10,782 bases of DNA from Hyphomicrobium sp. (lineage in GTDB: Bacteria > Pseudomonadota > Alphaproteobacteria > Rhizobiales > Hyphomicrobiaceae), in contig JAICLG010000089.1 of the NCBI GenBank assembly GCA_025927515.1, positions 1-10,782 on the forward strand, given 5' to 3'. Both the position numbers and the translations under genes were made by a program. This document shows positions 1 to 7,522 of the stretch, piece by piece. The first letter of the stretch is position 1, and every line of letters starts with the position of its first letter. The notes under the pieces are model-generated. The model saw only the letters and a program-made list of their open reading frames with translations, made no database searches and was not told the origin of the DNA.

Positions 1-1508
1 AGCGGAACGCCTTCGAGAACGAGGCCCGGTTCGCCAAGCACCTCGCCTCGACGCGAGAGGACCAGCGAGACGACCGCCACTCCGACGAAAGACAGCTTGC
101 GCCGCGCCTTGACCGGACCTTCGGCACCCGGAACGATGAGATTGCCGTCCCGGTAGAGCCGCCCGACGGGCGCTTCGTCGATAACGCCGGCGGGATCCGG
201 CCATATCTTCAGCATTTCGCCGTCGACGATCGTGAACGTCTGATTGACGCCGCACGCGCGGGCGAGCTTGCCGTGCTCCTGTAGGTGACGCGCCTCGCCA
301 TGCATCGGGACGGCAATTTTCGGCCGCAGCCACGCATACATGTCTTTCAGTTCGTCCCGGCGCGGATGGCCTGTGACATGCACCAGCGCTTCCGCATCCG
401 TCACGATATCGACGCCGCGGCGCGCGAAAGCGTTTTGAACGCGGCCGACGGCTTTCTCGTTTCCGGGGATCGTGCGCGACGAAAAGATAATGATGTCGCC
501 CTTATCGAGGGAAATGTCGGAATGCTCGTCCTCGGCGATGCGCGCGACGGCGGCGCGCGTCTCTCCCTGACTGCCGGTGCAAAGAACGAGCACCTTGTTG
601 CGCGGCAAATCCTGAAACCGCTGCTGATCGAGATAGGTGAAATTCTCGGGCAGATAGCCCGTCTCGATCGCGATCTCGATGATGCGATGAAGCGCCCGGC
701 CGGCGACGACGAGCGTACGGCCCGACTTGTGCGATGCCTCTGCGACCGAAAGAATACGCGCGACGTTCGAAGCAAACAGCGTGACGGCGACACAGCGCGG
801 AGCGTCCGAGACGATCTTTATCAGCGATCGCGCCACATCCGCTTCCGAAGCCGAGCGGCCCTCGCGCATCGCATTTGTTGAATCCCCAACGATGGCGAGC
901 ACGCCTTCGTCGCCGAGAGCCTGAAGTTTTGCGACATCGTGGGCCTTGCCGACCACAGGCGTCGCGTCGAACTTCCAATCGCCGGTGTGAAACACCAGCC
1001 CCGCCGGCGTGCGGATGGCAATGCCGTTGGGCTCTGGAATGGAATGCGTGAGCCCGACGAATTCGATATCGAAAACACCGGCTTTGAAACGTCCCCCGAG
1101 AGGAACCGTGCGGATCGGCAGAGCCGTCTTGCCCGCCTCCCCGGCTTTTGTTTTGACCATGCCGGCCGTGAACGGCGTCGCGAAAATCGGACACTCAAGC
1201 GACGGCCAGAGATCGAGCACCGCGCCGATGTGATCCTCATGCGCGTGCGTCAGCACCAGGCCGACAAGATTTTTCCGATCGGCGACGATGTAGCGTAGAT
1301 CCGGCAGCACGACATCTGCGCCGGGCTCCGACTCGTGCGGGAACGTGATGCCGAGATCGACCATAAGCCATGAGCGCGCGCGCGGCGGACCATAGCCGTA
1401 AAGGTACGTGTTCATGCCGATTTCGCCGAGGCCGCCGAGCGCCAGGAACACGAATTCGTCGGCTTTGCTTCTCTCCGATTTCTGGATTGGCCTACCGCGC
1501 TCGCTCAT
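1..1508 (-). CDS. rnj: Ribonuclease J (metallo-beta-lactamase/beta-CASP RNase), 3' end cut by window edge
   Basis: RNase J is a cytoplasmic zinc-dependent nuclease with 5'-3' exonuclease and endonuclease activity that matures rRNA 5' ends and degrades mRNA. I read 502 codons in one open frame with no stop before the left edge; the family is about 550-560 residues, so roughly the last 50-60 residues (C-terminal domain) are missing. The N-terminal beta-lactamase fold shows FLALGGLGEIGMN at residues 21-33 and the metal motif HAHEDH at 88-93 (H88, H90, D92, H93), followed by further expected ligands H155 in LTHSIPEP and D177 in HTGDWKFD. The inserted beta-CASP domain shows CTGSQGE (G312-E316) and SSRTIPGNE, and the fold closes with PMHGEARHL (H403). 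The ATG at 1508-1506 overlaps the birA stop as ATGA, and GGGGA lies just upstream. Alphaproteobacteria commonly carry RNase J alongside RNase E. Catalytic residues look complete. Confidence 0.96.
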   Translation of the reverse strand, partial: MSERGRPIQKSERSKADEFVFLALGGLGEIGMNTYLYGYGPPRARSWLMVDLGITFPHESEPGADVVLPDLRYIVADRKNLVGLVLTHAHEDHIGAVLDLWPSLECPIFATPFTAGMVKTKAGEAGKTALPIRTVPLGGRFKAGVFDIEFVGLTHSIPEPNGIAIRTPAGLVFHTGDWKFDATPVVGKAHDVAKLQALGDEGVLAIVGDSTNAMREGRSASEADVARSLIKIVSDAPRCVAVTLFASNVARILSVAEASHKSGRTLVVAGRALHRIIEIAIETGYLPENFTYLDQQRFQDLPRNKVLVLCTGSQGETRAAVARIAEDEHSDISLDKGDIIIFSSRTIPGNEKAVGRVQNAFARRGVDIVTDAEALVHVTGHPRRDELKDMYAWLRPKIAVPMHGEARHLQEHGKLARACGVNQTFTIVDGEMLKIWPDPAGVIDEAPVGRLYRDGNLIVPGAEGPVKARRKLSFVGVAVVSLVLSRRGEVLGEPGLVLEGVP

Positions 1509-2278
1509 GCATCCCCATCATCTGCGGACGCAACACCGAGCGCCACATCGCCGTAATTGATCTCCCGAACCACTCCGTCGATTTCGGCCAGCAACGCTCC
1601 CGTCTCGGAAAGCCCGCGGTACGAGCCAGACACCGGCCCCTCGGTCGAATTGACGGTGATCGGCTCGCCGAGCGCTCCGGCGCGGTCCATCCAGGCTTGC
1701 CGGACGGCGGCGAAATTTTCGCCGCTATTCCAAAGATCGAGCCAATGCTGAGTTTGGTCCGCAAGCGCCGCACCGAGCACGTCCGGCATAGGGACTTCGC
1801 CATGACGGCCGAGCGCGGTTACCGCGCGGCCGAGATCATCAGGCGCGCTCCGAACGTTCAGGCCGAAACCGATGATGGCGAGAAATCCGGGGCTTCCGCG
1901 CGCCGAAGTGCTCTCGACCAGAATGCCCCCCATCTTGGCGGCCCCCATCAAAATGTCGTTGGGCCATTTGAGGCGAAGTCCGGCATCCGGCGCAAGATCC
2001 GTCTTTATGCGAATAGCCTCGAAAAGCGAGATTCCGGCAACGAGTGACAATTGTCCCGCTTTTTCCATTGAGGCGGCACAGCAAAACGCCACGCTGGCGT
2101 AGAGATTACCCTGCGGCGACACCCAGGCCCGGCCCGCGCGGCCGCGTCCGGCCGTCTGCTGATCAGCGACCACCCAGAGCGGTAGTTCCTCGCCCTTCAG
2201 CGCCAGCCGCATTGCGTCTGCGTTCGTCGAACCCGTCTCGCTGACGCGGATGATGCGGGGTGCCGAGGGCCCGGCCAT
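1505..2278 (-). CDS. birA: Biotin--[acetyl-CoA-carboxylase] ligase, short form without HTH domain
   Basis: This enzyme activates biotin with ATP to biotinyl-5'-AMP and attaches it to the acceptor lysine of biotin carboxyl carrier domains (AccB, pyruvate and propionyl-CoA carboxylases). The 257-residue protein begins directly with the catalytic domain: SETGSTN at 13-19, the biotin/ATP loop GRGRAGRAW at 44-52, KWPNDI at 104-109, KMGGILVE at 115-122 with the likely catalytic K115, and GFGLNV at 137-142. A C-terminal small beta domain spans about 205-250. The E. coli protein has an extra N-terminal winged helix that binds the bio operator; that is absent here, so this protein should be a ligase and not a repressor. 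It starts 7 nt after the nuoN stop, with only a weak purine-rich stretch (AGCAGAA) as ribosome binding site, and its TGA overlaps the rnj ATG. Complex I contains no biotin, so the link to nuo is positional. Confidence 0.95.
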   Translation of the reverse strand: MAGPSAPRIIRVSETGSTNADAMRLALKGEELPLWVVADQQTAGRGRAGRAWVSPQGNLYASVAFCCAASMEKAGQLSLVAGISLFEAIRIKTDLAPDAGLRLKWPNDILMGAAKMGGILVESTSARGSPGFLAIIGFGLNVRSAPDDLGRAVTALGRHGEVPMPDVLGAALADQTQHWLDLWNSGENFAAVRQAWMDRAGALGEPITVNSTEGPVSGSYRGLSETGALLAEIDGVVREINYGDVALGVASADDGDA

Positions 2279-2285
2279 CGTTCTG

Positions 2286-3746
2286 CTAAAGCGTCTGCAG
2301 CGGCGCTAAAACAGCCGCCGCAGCGCTCGCAGCATCAACCAGCGTCCCCCCAACGTACGGCAGCACGAACAGAAGGATGAACGCCGCCGAAAGGCCCATC
2401 ACCACGGAAGTTTTGTTCTCGCGCGGCAGGAAAGCTTCCGTCGCATCGTCAAAGAACATGATCTTCACGATCCGCAGATAATAGAAGGCGCCGACAACAC
2501 TGGTCACGACGCCGATGACGGCAAGCGGATAGAGGCCGGCTTTAATGGCGGGAAGAAAAACGTACCACTTTGCCCAGAAACCCGCGAGAGGCGGAATGCC
2601 GGCAAGCGAGAACATCAGCATTCCGAGGATCGAAGCATACGTCAGGTCGGTCTTGGCGAGGCCCGAGAGGTCCTCGATGTTTTCAACGTTACCGCCGTTG
2701 CGTCGCATCGCCAGGACACAGGCAAAGGTGCCGAGCGTCATCCCCACGTAGATGGCGAGATAGATCAGCACTCCGGCCGTGCCTTCGGTGTTGTTCGCTG
2801 CAAGCCCGATGAGCGCGAACCCGACATGCCCGATAGCGGAATAGGCGAGCAGGCGTTTGATATCCGTCTGCCCGATCGCACCAAATGCACCGAGCGCCAT
2901 CGAGGCTATCGAGAGGAAAATGATGATCTGCCGCCATTCTCCAGAAATGCCGGGCAGCGCCGCCTGCGTGAACCGCACGATCATCGCCATTGCGGCAACC
3001 TTGGAGGCGCTGGCCAGAAACGTCGTCACCGGCGTCGGCGCACCCTGATAGACGTCAGGCGTCCACATATGGAAGGGAACGGCCGCGATCTTGAACGCTA
3101 TACCGACCAGCACGAACACGAGGCCGACCATCAAACCGATGTTCGATGCCATTTCCGGAACTCTCGACGCCGCCGCAATCGCGACATAGCCGGTCGACCC
3201 CGTCACGCCGTAAAGCATCGACGCGCCATAGAGAAGCAACCCGGACGCCAGCGCACTCAGCACGAAATACTTGAGACCGGCTTCGCTCGACCGGATGTTG
3301 TCGCGTCTGAATGCGGCGATGACATAGAGCGCCAGGTTCTGCAATTCGAGCCCAAGGTAGAGAGCGATGAGATCGTTCGCCGAAACCATCATCAGCATCC
3401 CGACCGCGGCCAGGATCATCAGCACCGGATATTCGAAAAGCATCAGCTTGATGCGCCCGAAGTCGTCGAATGTCAGCAGCAGCGACAGAACGGCGGCCAC
3501 CAGGATCACGATCTTGAAAAAGCGCGTTAGAGGATCGGAGACGAACGCGCTTTCAAATACGCTCGATACACCGCTCTGCTCCAAAATGGCGATGATGGCG
3601 GCGACGAAGACGGCAATCGCCAGCCAGCCGACAAGACGGCCCGCCGCTTCTCCGTTCGACGAAAAGACGCCGACCATGAGGAGCGCAAGAGCGCCCACAG
3701 CTAGGATCAGCTCGGGCAAAATCGTGTGGAGTAACGCGCTGTCCAT
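2286..3746 (-). CDS. nuoN: NADH-quinone oxidoreductase subunit N, antiporter-like membrane subunit
   Basis: NuoN is the antiporter-like subunit nearest the quinone site in the membrane arm of complex I and is thought to carry one of the four protons pumped per cycle. The 486-residue length matches the family (E. coli 485). It is almost wholly hydrophobic, consistent with 14 transmembrane helices. Charged residues expected along the proton path are visible: E134 in LGLELQN, K219 in GIAFKIAAVPFH, K249 in ASASKVAAM, and K393 in GFWAKWYVF. The signature HMWTPDVYQGAPTPV lies at 226-240. The ATG at 3746 is 12 nt after the nuoM stop and is preceded by a good AAGGA with 9-nt spacing. It ends in TAG, 7 nt before birA. 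It is the last complex I gene of the cluster. Confidence 0.98.
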   Translation of the reverse strand: MDSALLHTILPELILAVGALALLMVGVFSSNGEAAGRLVGWLAIAVFVAAIIAILEQSGVSSVFESAFVSDPLTRFFKIVILVAAVLSLLLTFDDFGRIKLMLFEYPVLMILAAVGMLMMVSANDLIALYLGLELQNLALYVIAAFRRDNIRSSEAGLKYFVLSALASGLLLYGASMLYGVTGSTGYVAIAAASRVPEMASNIGLMVGLVFVLVGIAFKIAAVPFHMWTPDVYQGAPTPVTTFLASASKVAAMAMIVRFTQAALPGISGEWRQIIIFLSIASMALGAFGAIGQTDIKRLLAYSAIGHVGFALIGLAANNTEGTAGVLIYLAIYVGMTLGTFACVLAMRRNGGNVENIEDLSGLAKTDLTYASILGMLMFSLAGIPPLAGFWAKWYVFLPAIKAGLYPLAVIGVVTSVVGAFYYLRIVKIMFFDDATEAFLPRENKTSVVMGLSAAFILLFVLPYVGGTLVDAASAAAAVLAPLQTL

Positions 3747-3755
3747 CGATCAAAG

Positions 3756-3760
3756 TCCTT
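3756..3760 (-). promoter_or_regulatory. Ribosome binding site of nuoN
   Basis: The minus strand reads TAAGGA across the nuoM stop codon, so AAGGA uses the last two bases of the TAA. The spacing to the nuoN ATG at 3746 is 9 nt. This supports the start chosen for nuoN and allows initiation by the ribosome that has just terminated on nuoM as well as independent initiation. Confidence 0.75.
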
Positions 3761-5246
3761 ACGGTACCAGCGCCGCGGCCGACGTTAGCTGTGCCGATTG
3801 ATAGTTCTGCACGAGGTTCTTCACCGACGTTGCCGTCACGTCGAGCACGGGCGCCGGATAGAACCCGTAGAAGATGGTGAGCAGGATAAGCGGCGCCAGG
3901 ATTGCGACCTCGCGCGGCGAGAGATCGAGTATGCTTCGGAGATTGGCCTTCTCAAGCGCCCCGAAGATGATCCGGCGATAGAGATAAAGAGCGTAGGCCG
4001 CAGACAGGATGACGCCGGTCGTCGCCAGGATTGCAACCCACGTGTTCGCCTTGAAGGCGGACAGCAGCGTCAAGAACTCGCCGATGAATCCGCTCGTCCC
4101 CGGCAGCCCGACGTTGGCCATCGTAAACACCATGAAGGCGACGGCGTATTTCGGCATTCGCTCGACGAGACCGCCATATGCTGCGATCTCGCGGGTGTGC
4201 ATGCGATCGTAGATAACGCCGACGCACAGGAACAGCGCCGACGACACGAGTCCGTGCGACAGCATCTGGAAGATCGCGCCGTCGAGGCCCTGCTGCGAGC
4301 CCGTGAAAATGCCCATCGTCACGTAGCCCATATGCGCAACGGACGAATACGCAATGAGCTTCTTCATATCCTCCTGCACGAGCGCCACGAGCGACGTGTA
4401 GATGATCGCAACGATCGACAGCGTGAAAATGAAGGGCGCCAGATCGGCCGACGCATTCGGGAACATCGGCAGCGAAAACCGGAGGAATCCGTAGCCGCCC
4501 ATCTTCAAAAGAATACCGGCAAGGATGACCGATCCGGCGGTCGGCGCTTCGACGTGCGCATCCGGCAGCCACGTATGCACCGGCCACATCGGCATCTTCA
4601 CGGCGAACGACGCGAAGAACGCAACCCAAAGCCACGTTTGCATCTCCGGCGGGAACTTCGTCTGCAATAGCGTCGGAATGTCCGTCGTGCCAGCGTGCCA
4701 GTACATCGCCATCATCGCGAGCAGCATCAGCACCGAGCCGAGCAGCGTGTAGAGGAAGAACTTGAAGCTCGCGTAGACGCGGCGTTTCCCGCCCCACACG
4801 CCGATGATGATGAACATCGGAATGAGGCCGCCCTCGAAGAACAGATAGAACAGCACCATGTCGAGCGCGCTGAAGACGCCGAGCATCAGCGTCTCGAGGA
4901 CAAGGAACGCGATCATGTATTCCTTGACGCGATCCTGGATCGATACCCAGCTCGCGAGGATACACAACGGCATCAGGAACGTCGTCAGGATGATGAACAG
5001 CATCGAGATGCCGTCGACACCCATCTTATACTTCAGCGGCCCGAGCCAAGCATGTTCCTCGACGAACTGGAAACCAGCCGTCGTCGTATCGAAGTTCCAC
5101 CAGAGAAGAAGCGAAACGAAGAACGTGACGAGCGTGGTCCAGAGCGCGATCCAGCGCACGTTTCTCTTTGCGTCCGCGTTCTGCGCCGCGATCAGAAGCG
5201 CCCCGACCAGCGGCAGGAAGGTGACGACCGAAAGGATGTTGTTCAT
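3759..5246 (-). CDS. nuoM: NADH-quinone oxidoreductase subunit M, antiporter-like membrane subunit
   Basis: NuoM is the middle antiporter-like subunit of the complex I membrane arm. I place the start at the ATG at 5246-5244, giving 495 residues beginning MNNILSVVTFLPLVGAL, because the next in-frame ATG upstream (5285) would add a charged 13-residue tail inside nuoL that is not hydrophobic like the known NuoM N-terminus. The chosen ATG overlaps the nuoL TGA as ATGA. The protein has about 14 hydrophobic helices with the expected proton-path residues E138 (LFFEGGLIPM), K217 (AVKMPMWPVHTWLPDAH) and K248 (GILLKMGGYG). The conserved loop QEDMKKLIAYSSVAHMG lies at 291-307. Length agrees with other alphaproteobacterial NuoM proteins (about 500). 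It is followed after 12 nt by nuoN. A GC-rich GGCGGGGC precedes the start, a poor ribosome site, so translational coupling to nuoL is likely. Confidence 0.97.
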   Translation of the reverse strand: MNNILSVVTFLPLVGALLIAAQNADAKRNVRWIALWTTLVTFFVSLLLWWNFDTTTAGFQFVEEHAWLGPLKYKMGVDGISMLFIILTTFLMPLCILASWVSIQDRVKEYMIAFLVLETLMLGVFSALDMVLFYLFFEGGLIPMFIIIGVWGGKRRVYASFKFFLYTLLGSVLMLLAMMAMYWHAGTTDIPTLLQTKFPPEMQTWLWVAFFASFAVKMPMWPVHTWLPDAHVEAPTAGSVILAGILLKMGGYGFLRFSLPMFPNASADLAPFIFTLSIVAIIYTSLVALVQEDMKKLIAYSSVAHMGYVTMGIFTGSQQGLDGAIFQMLSHGLVSSALFLCVGVIYDRMHTREIAAYGGLVERMPKYAVAFMVFTMANVGLPGTSGFIGEFLTLLSAFKANTWVAILATTGVILSAAYALYLYRRIIFGALEKANLRSILDLSPREVAILAPLILLTIFYGFYPAPVLDVTATSVKNLVQNYQSAQLTSAAALVP

Positions 5247-7201
5247 TTCAGCGCCCCGCCGAAAAGCCCGTTGTAGGTGAGCCACGTCAGGATCGCCGCG
5301 ACACCGACCAGCATCGCGAAGGCATAGTGATAGAGATAGCCGGTCTGAAGCCTGACCACGCGTGCCGTGACGCGGCCGACCCCTGCAGCCGTGCCGTCGA
5401 TCGCACCGTCGATCACCGCTCCGTCACCGCCCTTCCACAAAAACCGTCCGATGGCGAACGCCGGGCGCACGAAGATGAAGTCGTAAAGCTCGTCGAAATA
5501 CCACTTGTTGAGCAGGAAAAGATAAAGCGGCCTGAAGGCGCGCGCCGTTGCGGCCGGCAGCCAGGGCGCCGCGATGTAATAGACCCAAGCGATCACGAAC
5601 CCTATCAGCATCGCAACGAACGACGACAGGCCGACCCAGCCCGGCACCTCCTCCATGTTGTGGAGGATATGATTGTGCTCGCCTCGGAAAATCGCGCTGC
5701 CCCAGAACGCCTGCTCGTTCGATCCCACGAAGTAGCTTATGAACACGACGCCGGCGAATGTCGCACCGATCGACAGCACCGCCAGGGGCACCATCATGGT
5801 CGCGGGGCTCTCGTGCGCGTGCTCATAGGTGTGATGATCGGCCCGTGTCTCGCCGTAGAACGTCATGAAGATCAGCCGCCATGAATAAAATGCCGTCATC
5901 AGTGCGCCGATAACGAGAAGCCAGAACGCGTAATTGTTCGGCGTGTTCGCAGCATAGGCCGCTTCGATGATCGCATCCTTCGAGTAAAATCCCGCAAAGC
6001 CCGTCACATGCGGGATGCCGACACCCGTAATTGCCAGCGTGCCGATCACCATCGCGGCGAACGTCCACGGGATCTTCTTCCGCAAGCCGCCCATCGCCCG
6101 CATATCCTGCTCGTGATGCATCGCGTGGATCACCGAGCCGGAGCCCAGGAACAACAGGGCCTTGAAGAACGCGTGCGTGAACAAATGAAAGATGCCGGCG
6201 CCGTAGGCACCGATGCCGCAAGCAACGAACATGTACCCAAGCTGCGAGCACGTCGAATAGGCGACGACGCGCTTGATGTCGTTTTGCACCAAGGCAACCG
6301 TCGCGGCAAAGAACGCCGTTACCGCGCCGATCATCGTCACGAACTTGAGCGCATCCGGCGCGAACTCGAAGATCGGCGATAACCGCGCCACCATGAACAC
6401 GCCAGCCGTCACCATCGTCGCGGCGTGGATCAGCGCCGAAACCGGCGTCGGACCTTCCATGGCGTCCGGCAGCCACGTGTGCAGCAGAAACTGCGCCGAC
6501 TTGCCCATCGCTCCCATGAAGAGGAGCAGCGACAGCGTCGTCAGAATATCGACATTGTACCCCGCAAACAGGAATGTCTTTCCGGCAGCCCCTGGAGCCG
6601 CCGCGAAGATCGCTTCGAAATTCACCGTCCGGAAAACGTAGAAAAGCCCGAAGATGCCGAGGGCAAATCCGAAATCGCCAACGCGGTTGACGACGAAAGC
6701 CTTGATCGCCGCGGCATTGGCGGCAGGCTTTTTATACCAGAAGCCGATCAGCAGGTAGGAGGCGAGTCCCACGCCCTCCCAGCCGAAGAACATCTGCACG
6801 AGGTTGTCGCTCGTCACCAGCGTCAGCATAGCGAAGGTGAAAAGCGAGAGATATGCGAAAAAGCGCGTCCGCGAGTCGTCCTCGTGCATGTAGCCGATGG
6901 AATAGAGATGCACGAGCGACGACACTGTCGTCACCACGACGAGCATCACTGCCGTCAACGTATCGACCTTGAGCGCCCACGACGTATCGAGCTCCCCGGA
7001 AGTGATCCAGCGAAACAGCGTAATCGTATGCGTCTCGTGTCCGAGAGCGACCTGGAAGAAAACGATCCACGCCAAAGCCGCCGCCAGAAACAAAAACGAC
7101 GTCGTGATAATCTCGCTCGGACGGTCGCCGATGACGCGGCCGAAAAGGCCAGCGATCAGCGCACCGGCGAGCGGCAGGAGAACGATAGCTGCGTAGATCA
7201 T
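5243..7201 (-). CDS. nuoL: NADH-quinone oxidoreductase subunit L, distal antiporter-like membrane subunit
   Basis: NuoL forms the distal end of the complex I membrane arm; its long C-terminal lateral helix runs back along NuoM and NuoN. The 652-residue length is in the family range (E. coli 613, alphaproteobacterial forms longer). The antiporter core shows E142 in FFGWEGVGLASYLLIGFWY, K234 in GAMGKSAQF, the signature HTWLPDAMEGPTPVSALIH at 241-259, the lysine-bearing FTHAFFKALLFLGSG (K347), and K408 in GFAGFYSKDAI, which corresponds by motif to the terminal proton-exit lysine. A polar, His-rich loop (DHHTYEHAHESP) follows the core, and the tail after about residue 560 contains the lateral-helix and last-membrane-segment region. 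The ATG at 7201 has AGGA upstream with 5-nt spacing and lies 12 nt after the nuoK stop. Its TGA overlaps the nuoM ATG. Confidence 0.98.
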   Translation of the reverse strand: MIYAAIVLLPLAGALIAGLFGRVIGDRPSEIITTSFLFLAAALAWIVFFQVALGHETHTITLFRWITSGELDTSWALKVDTLTAVMLVVVTTVSSLVHLYSIGYMHEDDSRTRFFAYLSLFTFAMLTLVTSDNLVQMFFGWEGVGLASYLLIGFWYKKPAANAAAIKAFVVNRVGDFGFALGIFGLFYVFRTVNFEAIFAAAPGAAGKTFLFAGYNVDILTTLSLLLFMGAMGKSAQFLLHTWLPDAMEGPTPVSALIHAATMVTAGVFMVARLSPIFEFAPDALKFVTMIGAVTAFFAATVALVQNDIKRVVAYSTCSQLGYMFVACGIGAYGAGIFHLFTHAFFKALLFLGSGSVIHAMHHEQDMRAMGGLRKKIPWTFAAMVIGTLAITGVGIPHVTGFAGFYSKDAIIEAAYAANTPNNYAFWLLVIGALMTAFYSWRLIFMTFYGETRADHHTYEHAHESPATMMVPLAVLSIGATFAGVVFISYFVGSNEQAFWGSAIFRGEHNHILHNMEEVPGWVGLSSFVAMLIGFVIAWVYYIAAPWLPAATARAFRPLYLFLLNKWYFDELYDFIFVRPAFAIGRFLWKGGDGAVIDGAIDGTAAGVGRVTARVVRLQTGYLYHYAFAMLVGVAAILTWLTYNGLFGGALK

Positions 7202-7206
7202 GTTCG

Positions 7207-7210
7207 TCCT
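7207..7210 (-). promoter_or_regulatory. Ribosome binding site of nuoL
   Basis: The 12-nt gap between the nuoK TAA and the nuoL ATG reads GACAGGACGAAC on the minus strand. AGGA sits 5 nt before the ATG at 7201 and fixes that start. Confidence 0.7.
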
Positions 7211-7213
7211 GTC

Positions 7214-7522
7214 TTAGCCCTTCATCATGTTGACGTCTTCGACCGCGATCGAACCGCGATTGCGGAAGTAGACGACGATGATCGCGAGACCGACGGCAGA
7301 CTCGGCCGCCGCGACCGTCAGCACGAACAGCGCGAACACCTGCCCGACGAGGTCGCCGTTGAAATGCGAGAACGCGACGAGGTTGATGTTGACGGCGAGC
7401 AGGATCAGCTCGATCGACATCAGGATGACGATGACGTTCTTGCGATTAATGAAGATGCCGAAGATGCCGAGCGTAAACAGGCACGCCGCGACCGTTAGAT
7501 AATGCCCGAGCCCAATGGTCAT
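7214..7522 (-). CDS. nuoK: NADH-quinone oxidoreductase subunit K
   Basis: NuoK is a small membrane subunit of complex I, homologous to MrpC of Mrp antiporters, that with NuoJ and NuoA forms part of the proton path between the quinone cavity and the antiporter-like subunits. The 102-residue protein has three hydrophobic helices and carries both buried glutamates known to matter in E. coli (E36 and E72 there): here E38 in LMSIELILLAVNINLVAFS and E74 in VAAAESAVGLAI. Length and sequence match the family closely. The ATG at 7522 overlaps the nuoJ TGA as ATGA, yet it also has a strong GGAGG 7 nt upstream inside nuoJ. It ends in TAA, 12 nt before nuoL. Confidence 0.98.
   Translation of the reverse strand: MTIGLGHYLTVAACLFTLGIFGIFINRKNVIVILMSIELILLAVNINLVAFSHFNGDLVGQVFALFVLTVAAAESAVGLAIIVVYFRNRGSIAVEDVNMMKG

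Noticed and set aside
285..881. Plus-strand open frame (198 codons) and minus-strand out-of-frame open frames in the rnj region
   Set aside because: The RNase J frame, open from 1508 to the left edge with all metal-binding motifs, explains this stretch; the others are shadows of it.
1370..2047. Plus-strand open frame (225 codons) opposite birA and the start of rnj
   Set aside because: Spans the junction of two confident minus-strand genes and shows no family resemblance.
2826..3530. Plus-strand open frame (234 codons) opposite nuoN
   Set aside because: Low-complexity charged product fully antisense to a conserved membrane protein; no independent support.
3798..4670. Plus-strand open frame (290 codons) opposite nuoM
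   Set aside because: Same composition artefact: highly charged, no recognisable motif, fully antisense to nuoM.
5247..5285. Upstream start for nuoM adding 13 residues
   Set aside because: The added segment is charged and lies inside nuoL, whereas MNNILSVVTFLPLVGAL matches the expected hydrophobic N-terminus and overlaps the nuoL stop.
6425..7498. Long plus-strand open frame (357 codons) opposite nuoL and nuoK
   Set aside because: It is a by-product of GC-rich codon use on the other strand. Its product is an Arg/Asp/Glu/His-rich string with no fold-like pattern, and it lies across two well-identified complex I genes.
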